Assembly: GCF_003598715.1 (NCBI RefSeq)
Contig: NZ_QZFU01000013.1
Location: forward strand, 124,001 to 188,000
From: Nocardia panacis
GTDB taxonomy: Bacteria; Actinomycetota; Actinomycetes; Mycobacteriales; Mycobacteriaceae
DNA: 64,000 nt
Direction: 5' to 3'
In this document: one piece after another, positions 27,620 through 36,030 of the stretch
How positions within the stretch are numbered: position 1 is the stretch's first letter
Layout: each line of letters starts with the position of its first letter
Position numbers and translations under genes: made by a program
The notes under the pieces: generated by a model
Databases searched by the model: none
The model's input: only the letters and a program-made list of their open reading frames with translations
Told to the model about the DNA's origin: nothing

Positions 27620-28195
27620 GTGTCACCGCGCGCGGGGCTGAGTGTGCAACGGGTGGTCGCCGCCGCCGCCGAACTCGCCGACGAGATCGGGTTCGAGCAG
27701 TTGACGCTGTCGGCGGTGGCGCGCCGGTTCGGGGTCAAGGACCCGAGTCTGTATGTGCACGTGCGCAATCTGCGGGATCTGCGGGTGCGGGTGGCATTGC
27801 TGGCCGGGGGCGAGTTGAACGATCGGATCGCCGAGGCCATCGCGGGACGGGCCGGGCGGGACGCGCTGTTCGCCTTCGCCGACGCGTATCGCGGATATGT
27901 GCTGGATCATCCCGGCCGCTACGCCGCGACGCAGATCCGGATGGATCCGGCCGATCTCGCGGACGCCCCCGAGCTGCGCCGCAGTGTCGACCTCGTCGAT
28001 GCCATGTTGCGCGGCTACGGCCTGCCCGAACCGGCGCACCTGGATGCGGCCCGGTTGCTGCGCAGCACGTTCCACGGTTTCGCGACGCTGGAGGCGGCGG
28101 GCGGATTCGCGCATTCCCGTCCCGCCGCCGACACTTGGCGCGCCGTCCTCGACGCCCTGGACCGGACCCTGTCGAACTGGCCGATTCCGGAGTGA
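27620..28195 (+). CDS. TetR family transcriptional regulator
   Basis: Regulator of 191 residues. The HTH is at residues 10-55 (VAAAAELADEIGFEQLTLSA, VARRFGVKDPSLYVHVRNL); the C-terminal ligand domain is of the WHG type (RSTFHGFATLEAAGGF). The GTG at 27620 follows GGAGGAGG by 5 nt; the open frame upstream to 27320 is antisense to helR. It is divergent from helR across the RAE/terminator region. Whether it controls helR is not known. Its stop forms the first bases of a bidirectional terminator. Confidence 0.87.
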   Translation: MSPRAGLSVQRVVAAAAELADEIGFEQLTLSAVARRFGVKDPSLYVHVRNLRDLRVRVALLAGGELNDRIAEAIAGRAGRDALFAFADAYRGYVLDHPGRYAATQIRMDPADLADAPELRRSVDLVDAMLRGYGLPEPAHLDAARLLRSTFHGFATLEAAGGFAHSRPAADTWRAVLDALDRTLSNWPIPE

Positions 28196-28220
28196 AACGC
28201 CCTGCACGGCAGGGCGTTTC
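28194..28220. terminator. Bidirectional terminator between convergent genes
   Basis: A perfect 12-bp stem (GAAACGCCCTGC, 28194-28205, with 28209-28220) and a 3-nt loop lie exactly between the TetR stop and the peptide-binding protein stop. Confidence 0.8.
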
Positions 28221-28223
28221 GCA

Positions 28224-29831
28224 CTACTTCTCGATATTCTCGAAGTCGAACTGCCCGTTCCAGGTCAGCGCCGCCTTCTTGACCTTGACGGAACGGCCCG
28301 CGCTGGCGACATAGTCGAACAGGGGAATGCTGGGCATATCGCGCAGCAGCAGCGTCTGGGCCTGGGCGACGAGTTTGTAGGAATCGGGCTCGGAGGGCGC
28401 GGCGAGGGCGGCGTCGATCAGGCGGTCGAATTCCGGATTGTGGTAGTCGGTGTTGTTGTAGCCAGCGGTGCTGTAGTAGTTGGCGGTGAGGAATTCGAGC
28501 ATGGTGGGGTAGTCGCCCTGCCAGCCGTAGCGGAACGCCTTGTCGATCTTGTGGGCGCTGATCGCCGAGCGAATATCCTTGAAGGTCGGGTAGGGGGAGC
28601 CGACGGCCTCGATGCCGAGGGTGTTCTTGACGCTGTTGGCGACGGCCTCGGACCAGGCTTGGTGATTGCCGTCGGAGTTGTAGGCGATCGCGAAGGTGCC
28701 CGACCATGGCGAGATCGCGTCGGCCTGCGCCCACAGGCGTTTGGCCTCGGCCGGGTTGTAGGTCAACAGGTCCGAGCCGGGCAGCTTGGGGTCGAAGCCG
28801 GGCAGGGTGCTGGCGGTGAAGTCGCGGGAGGGAACGCGACTACCGTGGAAGATCTTGTCGCAGATCTGATCCCGATTCACCGACAGTGAAATGGCCTTGC
28901 GCCGCAGCACGCCTTCCTCGCCGCCGAAATGCGCGAGGGTGGGTTGCAGGCCGACATGCTGGTTCTGAGCGGTGGGTTTGCGGATGGCGCGGTCGCCGAG
29001 ATCCTGCTGATAGGTCGACAGCGCGCTGTCGGGAATGGTGTCCAAGACGTCGAGATTGCCGGCCTGCAAATCGGCGTACGCGGTGTCGTAGGACTGGTAC
29101 ATGACCAGACGCAGGCCCTTGTTCTTGGCCGGGCGGGCTCCCTTGTAGTCCGGGTTGGGAGTGAGTTCGACCTTCACGTTGTGTTCCCACGCCCCGGTGC
29201 GCGCGAACCTGTAGGGTCCGTTGCCGATCGGGTTCTCCCCGAACGCCTTCAGATCCTTGTAGGCGACGGCGGGCAGCGGATAGAAAGGCGCGTAGGCCAA
29301 TTCGGCTTCGAAATCGATCGACGGACTCTTCAGGGCTACGGTGAAGGTGCGGTCGTCGACCACCTGCAGGCCCGACATGGTTTGCGCGGTCGGGTTTTTC
29401 GCGCTGACCTCGTCGTAGCCGAGGATGCCGTTGAAGACGTAGCTCTGGATCTGGGCATTGCTGCCCAGGGCGGCGAAGTTCCAGGCGTCGACGAAGGAGC
29501 GCGCGGTGACGGGCGTGCCGTCGGAGAACTTCCAATCCGGCTTCAGCACGATCCTGTAGTGCACGCGGTCGGTGCTGTCGATGGATTGGGCGACCTCATT
29601 GTGCGCGGCTCCGTCGGCATCGTAGTACTTCAGGCCCGCGAACAGCCGGTCGACGATGCGGCTGCCGTTGTTGTCGTTCTGGTTGGCGGGCAGCAGCGGA
29701 TTCTGCGGTTCGGCGAGGTTCGCGGTGACGATATCGGACTCGGCGGTGCCACCGGAGCCGCACGCGGTCAGCGCGAGCATCGCGGTCATGAGTGCCGCCG
29801 CACCGAGCGCGGGGAGGGTCTTGCGCCTCAA
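28224..29831 (-). CDS. Peptide/nickel-type ABC transporter substrate-binding lipoprotein (family 5)
   Basis: Extracytoplasmic receptor of 535 residues (SBP_bac_5, DppA/OppA-like). The signal ends in ALTAC with the lipidated Cys at residue 24, followed by a Gly/Ser linker. Body landmarks include SQSIDSTDRVHYRIVLKPDW, FSDGTPVTARSFVDAWNFAA and the closing hinge KLVAQAQTLLLRDMPSIPLF. The TTG at 29831 has GGAG 7 nt upstream; a GTG at 29876 would give an atypical charged extension before the signal. No permease or ATPase gene is nearby, so it is an orphan receptor that must work with a transporter encoded elsewhere. Confidence 0.87.
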   Translation of the reverse strand: MRRKTLPALGAAALMTAMLALTACGSGGTAESDIVTANLAEPQNPLLPANQNDNNGSRIVDRLFAGLKYYDADGAAHNEVAQSIDSTDRVHYRIVLKPDWKFSDGTPVTARSFVDAWNFAALGSNAQIQSYVFNGILGYDEVSAKNPTAQTMSGLQVVDDRTFTVALKSPSIDFEAELAYAPFYPLPAVAYKDLKAFGENPIGNGPYRFARTGAWEHNVKVELTPNPDYKGARPAKNKGLRLVMYQSYDTAYADLQAGNLDVLDTIPDSALSTYQQDLGDRAIRKPTAQNQHVGLQPTLAHFGGEEGVLRRKAISLSVNRDQICDKIFHGSRVPSRDFTASTLPGFDPKLPGSDLLTYNPAEAKRLWAQADAISPWSGTFAIAYNSDGNHQAWSEAVANSVKNTLGIEAVGSPYPTFKDIRSAISAHKIDKAFRYGWQGDYPTMLEFLTANYYSTAGYNNTDYHNPEFDRLIDAALAAPSEPDSYKLVAQAQTLLLRDMPSIPLFDYVASAGRSVKVKKAALTWNGQFDFENIEK

Positions 29832-30045
29832 CGGGTTCTCCGATCGACAGAGTTGAGGGTGCGGACCGCGGGGCACGGGGTGGCCGCGCCGCCACGATCC
29901 GCGCGGGGATCGCCTCGGACACTAGCCAATTCGCGCGCCGTCGGGGCGCGAATCGATACCGCCCGCGCCACTGCCCCCGACCGGACGTTTCGGACGTGTC
30001 GGCTAGGGTGGATCGGGTTCCCGCAGCCGTCCCGAGAGGTCCGCC

Positions 30046-30687
30046 ATGCCCCATCAGCTCGCCGACCTGCGCTACGCGCGTCACCTGACGGCGTCGGATG
30101 CCGCACCCGAACACGAGGGCGAGTACGAATACACCCACTTCACCGGGGATTTGGGCGCGATCCAGGCCGAGCACGCCCGCTTCTCGGAGTCGGTGTTCAC
30201 CGATGTGGCGCTGGAGCGGGGGAGTCTGCGCTACGCCAGGTTCAGCGATGTGTGGTTGCGGGATGTGCGGTGGGTGGGCACCGATGTGTCCGACACCGGT
30301 TGGCAGGATGTGGAAATGCTGATCGGCGCCCTCGCCGGGGTCGACGCGGGCGGGGCGGGGCTGCGGCGAGTGCGGTTCGAGGGCTGCAAATTCGAGTCGG
30401 TGAATTTCCGGGCCGCCGTCCTGCGCGAGGTGGAGTTCGTCGATTGTGTGCTGCGGAATACCGATTTCGGGCAGGCGAAGCTCACCAAGGTCGGATTCGC
30501 GGGGTCCAGTCTGGACGAGATCGATTTCACGGGTGCGACATTGAGCGAGGTCGATCTGCGTGGCACGCGGACGTTGCGTGTCGCGGGCAGTCTCGAGGCG
30601 TTGCGCGGGGCCACCGTCAGCCCGGCGCAGTTGATGGATCTCGCTGCGGCCTTCGCCCGGCAGATCGGGCTCGTCGTCGCCGAGTGA
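30046..30687 (+). CDS. Pentapeptide repeat protein
   Basis: Cytosolic protein of 213 residues. From about residue 50 to 180 it follows the A(D/N)Lxx rhythm of a right-handed quadrilateral beta-helix (for example ARFSDVWLRDVRW, CKFESVNFRAAVLREVEF, TDFGQAKLTKVGF, SSLDEIDFTGATLSEVDL). The last 30 residues form a capping helix (QLMDLAAAFARQIGL). Some such proteins mimic DNA and protect gyrase from quinolones; others have no known role. This one resembles the common uncharacterised actinobacterial type. Transcribed alone. Confidence 0.86.
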   Translation: MPHQLADLRYARHLTASDAAPEHEGEYEYTHFTGDLGAIQAEHARFSESVFTDVALERGSLRYARFSDVWLRDVRWVGTDVSDTGWQDVEMLIGALAGVDAGGAGLRRVRFEGCKFESVNFRAAVLREVEFVDCVLRNTDFGQAKLTKVGFAGSSLDEIDFTGATLSEVDLRGTRTLRVAGSLEALRGATVSPAQLMDLAAAFARQIGLVVAE

Positions 30688-30710
30688 CCCTTCAGGCGGA
30701 CGCGCGTTGC

Positions 30711-30930
30711 CGGTGCCGCACCGACCTTGGCGGTCGCGGTGAACGTGGGCGCGTTCAACCCTGGCGCGGCGGCGGGATCGGTGATCGGCGGCGCGATCGT
30801 CGCCTCCGGTGGATTGCGCTGGACCCGATGGATTGCCGCGCTGCTGAGTCTGGCCGGGTTCGGTCCGTCCTATTTGGCGGTACCGCGTGAGTCGGTGAAA
30901 ATACCTGAGCCCGAGGTTGTTTCGGTCTGA
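30711..30930 (+). pseudogene. MFS transporter, C-terminal remnant
   Basis: About 70 codons match the end of DHA1-type (AraJ/CmlA-like) exporters: NVGAFNPGAAAGSVIGGAIV, then a last TM helix (ALLSLAGFGPSYLAVPR). There is no start or upstream body; the rest of the gene is lost. Confidence 0.6.
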
Positions 30931-30997
30931 TTACCGAGCAGATCCGCCACACACCGTTCTGATCACCGCTGTCCCTCGCCCGCAGGAGGTCGTGGGT

Positions 30998-31786
30998 TCA
31001 GAGGACGCCCAGGATTCTGCTCAGGTTTCCTCCGAGCACCAGCTCACGCACCTCGCCGGGTGGGGTGACGCGTTCCACGGTGGTGCGGGCGAGCACCGGA
31101 TCACCGTAGGGAGCATCCGAGCCGAACAACGTCCGCTCGGGAATCTCTCGGATCGCGAGCCGCACCGCGAAAATGATGTTGGCCGTGGACAATTCCAAAT
31201 ACATACTCGGTGTGTCGCGGACCAGCTCGATCGCCGCCATCCAGTTCGTCCCGCCGAGTTGGCTGATCACCAGCGGAACCTTCGGATATCGCGTGGCGAG
31301 ACGAGACAAAGCGCGCAGATCTGCCGCGGTGGTGGGAGCGTATCCGTGCACCACTACGGGCAGCCCGCCGTGGTCGTGGGCCGCGGCGAGCACGGGCTCG
31401 ATCCGGCCCGCCGCACCCGCGGGCGGCGTGAGTTCCCCGATGCCGCGCAGTCCGCGGCCCACCACTTCACGGTCTATCAGAGTCGCGATGTCGTCCTCGG
31501 GCAGGTCCACGGGCACGGATCCGAATCCGACGAACCGGTCCGGGTGCGCGGCGAGGGTCCGATGCAACTCCGCCCAGGCGGTGCGATAGCTGTCGACGGC
31601 GGTAACACCGCCTGCCAGGGCGTTGTCGAGGACGCCCATCTCACGACGCAGCGATTCGAGATCGACGGCTCGTTCCGGATGTGCTCTGGTGCCGAAGAGC
31701 ACCGCCCGATCCACTCCCGCGGCGTCCAGGGCGGCGAGGTGGCTTTCGACCGGGTCGTGGACGTGGCTGTGGGCATCGATGATCAA
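30998..31786 (-). CDS. Amidohydrolase family protein (TIM-barrel, amidohydrolase_2)
   Basis: Metal-dependent hydrolase or decarboxylase of 262 residues. It shows the N-terminal metal motif DAHSHVHD, a His in VVVHGYAP, and the late Asp in LFGSDAPYGDP. The closing NLSRILGVL is standard for amidohydrolase_2 proteins (uronate isomerase/ACMSD-like). It is divergent from a small MerR regulator, whose operator lies between them. Substrate not predictable. Confidence 0.86.
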   Translation of the reverse strand: MIIDAHSHVHDPVESHLAALDAAGVDRAVLFGTRAHPERAVDLESLRREMGVLDNALAGGVTAVDSYRTAWAELHRTLAAHPDRFVGFGSVPVDLPEDDIATLIDREVVGRGLRGIGELTPPAGAAGRIEPVLAAAHDHGGLPVVVHGYAPTTAADLRALSRLATRYPKVPLVISQLGGTNWMAAIELVRDTPSMYLELSTANIIFAVRLAIREIPERTLFGSDAPYGDPVLARTTVERVTPPGEVRELVLGGNLSRILGVL

Positions 31787-31843
31787 AGGTTCCTCCAGGG
31801 AGACGTGCCGCGGGAATGCGGCAGGGCAGGTCCACTGTTGTTC

Positions 31844-31866
31844 CTTGACACTGTTGGAAGGTCAAG
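31844..31866. promoter_or_regulatory. MerR-type operator/promoter
   Basis: CTTGAC (31844-31849) and GTCAAG (31861-31866) are inverted copies 11 bp apart, just upstream of the MerR start. TTGAC also serves as -35, the usual overlap of operator and promoter for MerR proteins. Confidence 0.5.
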
Positions 31867-31882
31867 CGCGAGAGGAATGTCG

Positions 31883-32236
31883 GTGCTCATCGGAGAACTG
31901 GCCGAACGGACCGGGACGAGCCAACGCCTGCTGCGCTACTACGAGCGGACGGGACTGCTCCGGTCCGAGCGCCTAGCCAACGGATACCGAACCTATGACG
32001 AGACCGTTCCCGCGACGGTGCTGCGGATTCGGGCTCTGCTCGCGGCAGGCCTACCGACCCGCACCATCCGCCAGGTTCTGCCCTGTACCAATGCCGAGGC
32101 CGCGGTACTTCCCTGCCCCGGCGTGCTGGACGCTCTCCGAGGCAGGCTGCGTACCCTCGAGCAGCGATCGGCCGATATCGATGCGGCCAGGAACGTTCTG
32201 CTCCAGACCATCGCCACCGCGGAAGCCGCCTCCTGA
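31883..32236 (+). CDS. MerR family transcriptional regulator
   Basis: Regulator of 117 residues with the MerR HTH at the N-terminus (LIGELAERTGTSQRLLRYYE) followed by wing RLANGYRTYDE and a coiled coil (LRGRLRTLEQRSADIDAARN). The GTG at 31883 has AGAGG at 7 nt; the ATG at 31877 is too close to that site. CxxC-like cysteines (LPCTNAEAAVLPCP) lie between HTH and coil and may sense metal or redox state, although this pattern is also found in actinobacterial MerR proteins of unknown ligand. Confidence 0.85.
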   Translation: MLIGELAERTGTSQRLLRYYERTGLLRSERLANGYRTYDETVPATVLRIRALLAAGLPTRTIRQVLPCTNAEAAVLPCPGVLDALRGRLRTLEQRSADIDAARNVLLQTIATAEAAS

Positions 32237-32289
32237 GCCCTGCCGAACAGCCGGGTCGAAGCTGCTCGGCAGGGCCGCGCAGCGCTCGA

Positions 32290-33153
32290 TCAACGGTCCG
32301 ACAGCGCCTTGCGCGCGAGCGCCACCGCCCCGCGCACGAGCAGACCGGCCGCGACCAGCGGCGCGAACACCAACCATGGTGTGCCCCGGTGGAAGTCGCA
32401 GAAGAAGCGCAGCGCGCTGCGGTGGTGGGTGCGGATCTTGCGCAGCGGCGCGGACCGCATGCTGCCGCCCTCGCGGTGCCGGATCTCCGCGTTCGGATTC
32501 AGCACGACCCGCCACCCGCCGCGATGCATGTCGAGTGCCATCTTGGTTTCCTCGAAGTAGAGGAAATACCGGTCGTCGAAACCTCCGACGGCGTCGAAGG
32601 CTTCGCGGCGAAAGAGCATGCAGCATCCCGAGATCCAGTCCACGTCGCCGACCTCGGCGACCGGTTCGCCGAAGTAGCGGCGCGTCGCGGGATTGCCCGG
32701 TCGGACCCCGCCCAGCAAGGCGTGGGCGATCCCGACCGCGAGCGAGGGGAAGCGCCGCCCGCTCGGATAGGGGGTTCCGTCCAACCGCGCGATGCGCGGG
32801 CCGATCATGCCGATACGCGAATCGGCGGCGGCGGTATCCACCAGTGCCGCGATCGAGCCCGGCGCGAGCCGGGTATCGGGGTTCGCGACGAGAATCCAGT
32901 CCCCGCCGCAGGCGGCGGCCCCTTGGTTGATCGCCGCCGATAGCCCTACATTGCGGGTATTGCGGATCACCCGGCCGCCGAACTCCGCGACGATGTCGGC
33001 ACTGTGGTCGGTGGACGCGTTGTCGACACCGACCACCTCCACCGCGTAGGGCCGCACCGCCGCCTCGAGGGTTTCCAAGAAGCCGGGGAGATCCTCCGCG
33101 CTCTGGTAGGTGACCAGGGACAATCCGATGGTTTTGTCATCCGGGCTGGGCAT
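32290..33153 (-). CDS. Family 2 glycosyltransferase (rhamnosyltransferase-like)
   Basis: GT-A glycosyltransferase of 287 residues. N-terminal LSLVTYQSAEDLPGFL and VVGVDNASTD bind the nucleotide sugar, VANPDTRLAPG holds the metal-binding Asp, and GFDDRYFLYFEETKMALDMH is the WbbL/GT2 acceptor-side motif. The C-terminus (LRFFCDFHRG then a hydrophobic stretch) probably touches the membrane. WbbL transfers rhamnose in the mycobacterial arabinogalactan linker, but this protein is outside a wall locus, so the sugar and acceptor are not assigned. Confidence 0.86.
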   Translation of the reverse strand: MPSPDDKTIGLSLVTYQSAEDLPGFLETLEAAVRPYAVEVVGVDNASTDHSADIVAEFGGRVIRNTRNVGLSAAINQGAAACGGDWILVANPDTRLAPGSIAALVDTAAADSRIGMIGPRIARLDGTPYPSGRRFPSLAVGIAHALLGGVRPGNPATRRYFGEPVAEVGDVDWISGCCMLFRREAFDAVGGFDDRYFLYFEETKMALDMHRGGWRVVLNPNAEIRHREGGSMRSAPLRKIRTHHRSALRFFCDFHRGTPWLVFAPLVAAGLLVRGAVALARKALSDR

Positions 33154-33163
33154 GGCGGCGAAC

Positions 33164-33262
33164 CTACCACCGACGGAACTCCAGCAGGCAGCGCTGGTCG
33201 GTCAGGTCTCGAATCGATTCGAGGGTCAGGCCGTGCAGGGCGGCGAGGCCGCGGAATTCGCG
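33164..33262 (-). pseudogene. C-terminal gene remnant
   Basis: A 32-codon stretch with coding character (FRGLAALHGLTLESIRDLTD, QRCLLEFRRW, stop) is preceded in frame by a TGA and has no start codon. It looks like the tail of a lost gene; I do not recognise the family with certainty. Confidence 0.35.
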
Positions 33263-33304
33263 TCACCGCGATGGCCGCTCGCGATCCCTCGGGACGGGAC
33301 CCGG

Positions 33305-33871
33305 TCAGTCGGGTGGTGCGGCGAGATTGCGCACGGCCGCGGTGACGGCGGTGCGCAGGCGTTCGGGGGTGTAGTCGGGGCCGAGGATCATGCGGCGCAA
33401 CTGGGGCATCGCCAGGGTCCAGCCGACCAGGCCGAGGGTGAAGAAGAGCAGGGTGCGGGGGTCTTCGTCGGGGGAGGAGGCGCGGTCGGCGGCGTTGATC
33501 TTGTCGAGGTAGTGGCGGGTGCGCGCCTGCTCGTCCACCACGGGGTCCTCGCCCATTTCCAGTGCCTCCCACAGCAGCAACCGCAATGCCTCGGGGTGTG
33601 CGTGGTGGTAGTCGAACAACGTGCCCGCGTAGGCGCCGAGGTCCGGATCCTCGCCGGGCGGGACGGCGGCGGCGAGGTCGGTGAGCAGACGTTCGAGGAC
33701 AGCGCCGAAAAGGGCCTGCTTGTCGCCGAAGTAGTCGTAGATGGCGCGCTTGTTGGCGTTGGCGTTGGCGGCGATCCGGTCGACGCGGGCTCCGGCCACG
33801 CCGTGGGCGGCGAATTCGGTCGCCGCCGCGGTGAGGATGCGTTCTTTGGTCGCTGTCGAGTCGTATGCCAC
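33305..33871 (-). CDS. TetR family transcriptional regulator
   Basis: Regulator of 188 residues. HTH at residues 10-55 (ERILTAAATEFAAHGVAGAR, RIAANANANKRAIYDYFGDK); the C-terminal domain begins around residue 80 and resembles TetR_C_17-type exporter repressors. ATG at 33871. A palindrome TAACGAACTGGTTCGTTTGA starts 11 bp upstream, and an identical copy lies upstream of the MFS exporter at 36653, so this protein very probably represses both itself and that exporter. Confidence 0.88.
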   Translation of the reverse strand: MAYDSTATKERILTAAATEFAAHGVAGARVDRIAANANANKRAIYDYFGDKQALFGAVLERLLTDLAAAVPPGEDPDLGAYAGTLFDYHHAHPEALRLLLWEALEMGEDPVVDEQARTRHYLDKINAADRASSPDEDPRTLLFFTLGLVGWTLAMPQLRRMILGPDYTPERLRTAVTAAVRNLAAPPD

Positions 33872-33881
33872 GTCCCCAGTG

Positions 33882-33901
33882 TAACGAACTGGTTCGTTTG
33901 A
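33882..33901. promoter_or_regulatory. TetR operator copy 1
   Basis: TAACGAACTGGTTCGTTTGA contains the perfect inverted repeat AACGAAC-TG-GTTCGTT immediately upstream of the TetR start. The same 20 bases occur at 36573-36592. Confidence 0.75.
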
Positions 33902-34008
33902 TGATGGGGCACACTCGCTGCCGGCTGACCAACCAACTCGGTCGAGTAGCGGATGGAGAATGTGGCGAGATATTTGGTGCGATCGAATTTCTGCAGTAAG
34001 GGCAGTAG

Positions 34009-34359
34009 TTCCATATCTTCGCGACCGAACACGGCAAGCAAGCGGCGACGGACACCGCAGCCGGGCTGTGGCGCCGCGAGACGGTTGTCGTCCTCGATAC
34101 CGCCGATCTCATCTGGGAGACAAAGCTGCCAACCACTGAGGCGCAGAGGTTCCGCTATCGGTACGAGTGGTTCCGTTCGCTGGAAGTGCGCGCGGATCGC
34201 ATCGTCCTCGTGCCTGCCAAATGGTCGCCGGAGAACGGCTACGTTCTGATCGTGCGATTCGATGATTCGACGCGAATCACCTCGACCCGGTGCCAGGGTC
34301 TTGCCGACGCCGACTATGGCACCTACGACCGCTGGAAATGCCCCGAGATCGGTGAGTGA
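34009..34359 (+). pseudogene. Open frame without start codon, probable gene remnant
   Basis: A 117-codon frame between TAG (34006) and TGA (34357) has protein-like composition: RRETVVVLDTADLIWETKLP, then FRYRYEWFRSLEVRADRIVL, VPAKWSPENGYVLIVRFDD and YGTYDRWKCPEIGE. It contains no ATG, GTG or TTG near its beginning, so it is probably the rear part of a gene whose front was lost or frameshifted. I do not recognise a family. Confidence 0.35.
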
Positions 34360-34759
34360 CACGAAGCCCCGATCGGCCTGCGGACAATCCGTGGACCTCC
34401 GCCTTCGCTCCGGCCATGCGCCGGTCTTGGGCAGCGCGGATGCCTTCGGCTGAAAAGCGCTGTCGGGGGCAACGACGAGGTTTTTGCGTGCCCCATTTCG
34501 GCGAGGGAATGATGCTCGCGACGGTGACCGGCATCGGCCGGTCACCTCCTGCATCCACTCCAATGGCCTTCCCTGCACCCTCCGTGACCTCGGGTGTTGG
34601 TTGCGACCACCGGTTGAACCTGAACTCTCTGTTCCCGGAGCCAGTGTTCACGCGCCGCCGAAGGGCGTACTGCCGAAACTGGTGCCGAGGGTCGGACCGC
34701 GAATCTCGATCGCCGTTGATCGGGTCGATGCCGCGCGGATCGTCCGGGGTCCGCGGCCG
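34360..34759. other. Non-coding or degraded stretch
   Basis: These 400 bp between the start-less frame and the monooxygenase stop contain only overlapping shadow frames. I see no gene, RNA or repeat that I can support. Confidence 0.4.
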
Positions 34760-36028
34760 TCAGGAGACGGTGGCGCGGTGTAGCCGCGGCAGTGCTCGCA
34801 GCAGGATCCATCGTTGGACCGGATTGCTGCCCGTCAGCCGCCGTAGCTGTTTGGATGCTTCGTCGACCGATTGGAATGCGTACGGCACCATTTCGTCTTG
34901 ATAGGCCGACAGTGCGTGTTCGAGTGATGCACCGTGCGCGACAGCATGTTCCAGCTTTTCTGCCAGCAGGGCCGCATCGCGCAATGCGGTATTGCCGCCG
35001 TGAGCCCCCAGGGGTGGCATCGCGTGCACCGCGTCCCCCACCAGTGTCACCCGCGACATCTGCCAGCCACGCGGGCGGGGGGCAGCCGTGAGTTTGACTT
35101 TCATGGTGTATTCGGGCTGCGACTCGGCGATCAGTTCCTTTGCGACAGAATGGAATTCGCCAACCAAGCCAACGGCGAATTCGTGCAGCTGCGACGACGT
35201 GGGCTGCTGATCGGGAAATGGATCGTCGGCCCCGGAGAAGACCAGTCCCCACATCACATAGTCGTCGTCCACGGGGGCGTCGTGGCCGGGTGCCAGTCGC
35301 CGGAAGGCCGCCGAGGGCTGCTCACCGAAACGCATGGAGGTGAAGAACATGCATCGCCCCGGCCGGTCGCCGATGGCGAGCACTCCGCTGCTGGTCAGAG
35401 CCTGCGGCACCATGGACCGACCGCGGACTCGCAGTGGGGTGCGCCCGTAGAGGGCGTACATGCCGGAGTCGACCGGATCGTGACCGGGCAGCGTGGTTGC
35501 GCGCAGCACCGAGCCGACGCCGTCGGCACCGACGACCACGTCGGCGCGGGTCGAACCACCGTCGGACAGATGCAGCACCGCACCGCTGCTGTCTTGTTCG
35601 ACGCCGACCGCCCCCTTGCCGAAATGCACCCGGTCCTCGAGTCCCCGCAGCAGAATCGCGCGCAGCGTCTGGCGATCCATCTGGACTGCTGCTTGGTCGG
35701 GAATGTTCTCGTCGAAGCGCACGGTCACGGCGTCTCGTAGATCCTTGTTGGTGATCCGGAAGTATCCGCCGGGCGCACCCGCGACCGTCGAGATCAATTC
35801 GTACAGGTTCGGCGGAACACACCGCCGCAACGCGGCTCGGCCGTCTTTGTCGACGGTGATGCGGTAGCCCTGGCGGCGCGCGAACGGTCCGGAGTCGCGT
35901 TCGTATACCCGCACATCGATTCCGGCCCTGTGCAGTGACTGCGCCAGGCACAGACCTGCCAGGCCGGCGCCCGCGATAGCGATCGAGGGACGAGAACTGT
36001 TGTTGATCACAATATTTCCGCCAATCAT
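34760..36028 (-). CDS. FAD-dependent monooxygenase (PHBH/TetX-like)
   Basis: Class A flavoprotein hydroxylase of 422 residues. The dinucleotide fold is SIAIAGAGLAGLCLAQSLHR with the acidic end in VRVYERD, the second motif is VVGADGVGSVLR (DG), and the third is VTLVGDAVHAMPPLGAHG (GD). Such enzymes use NAD(P)H and O2 to hydroxylate aromatics or inactivate antibiotics (TetX, Rox). It follows the MarR gene by 2 bp and is probably co-transcribed, so it is likely induced by the compound it modifies. A TetX or Rox assignment would need homology evidence. Confidence 0.9.
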   Translation of the reverse strand: MIGGNIVINNSSRPSIAIAGAGLAGLCLAQSLHRAGIDVRVYERDSGPFARRQGYRITVDKDGRAALRRCVPPNLYELISTVAGAPGGYFRITNKDLRDAVTVRFDENIPDQAAVQMDRQTLRAILLRGLEDRVHFGKGAVGVEQDSSGAVLHLSDGGSTRADVVVGADGVGSVLRATTLPGHDPVDSGMYALYGRTPLRVRGRSMVPQALTSSGVLAIGDRPGRCMFFTSMRFGEQPSAAFRRLAPGHDAPVDDDYVMWGLVFSGADDPFPDQQPTSSQLHEFAVGLVGEFHSVAKELIAESQPEYTMKVKLTAAPRPRGWQMSRVTLVGDAVHAMPPLGAHGGNTALRDAALLAEKLEHAVAHGASLEHALSAYQDEMVPYAFQSVDEASKQLRRLTGSNPVQRWILLRALPRLHRATVS

Positions 36029-36030
36029 CG

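Noticed and set aside
24922..27840. 972-codon minus-strand open frame
   Set aside because: Only its last 87 codons (24922-25182) are a gene, with signal peptide and ribosome site. The remainder is a +1 shadow of helR.
28929..30890. 653-codon plus-strand open frame
   Set aside because: Antisense to the peptide-binding lipoprotein and then a shadow of the pentapeptide gene.
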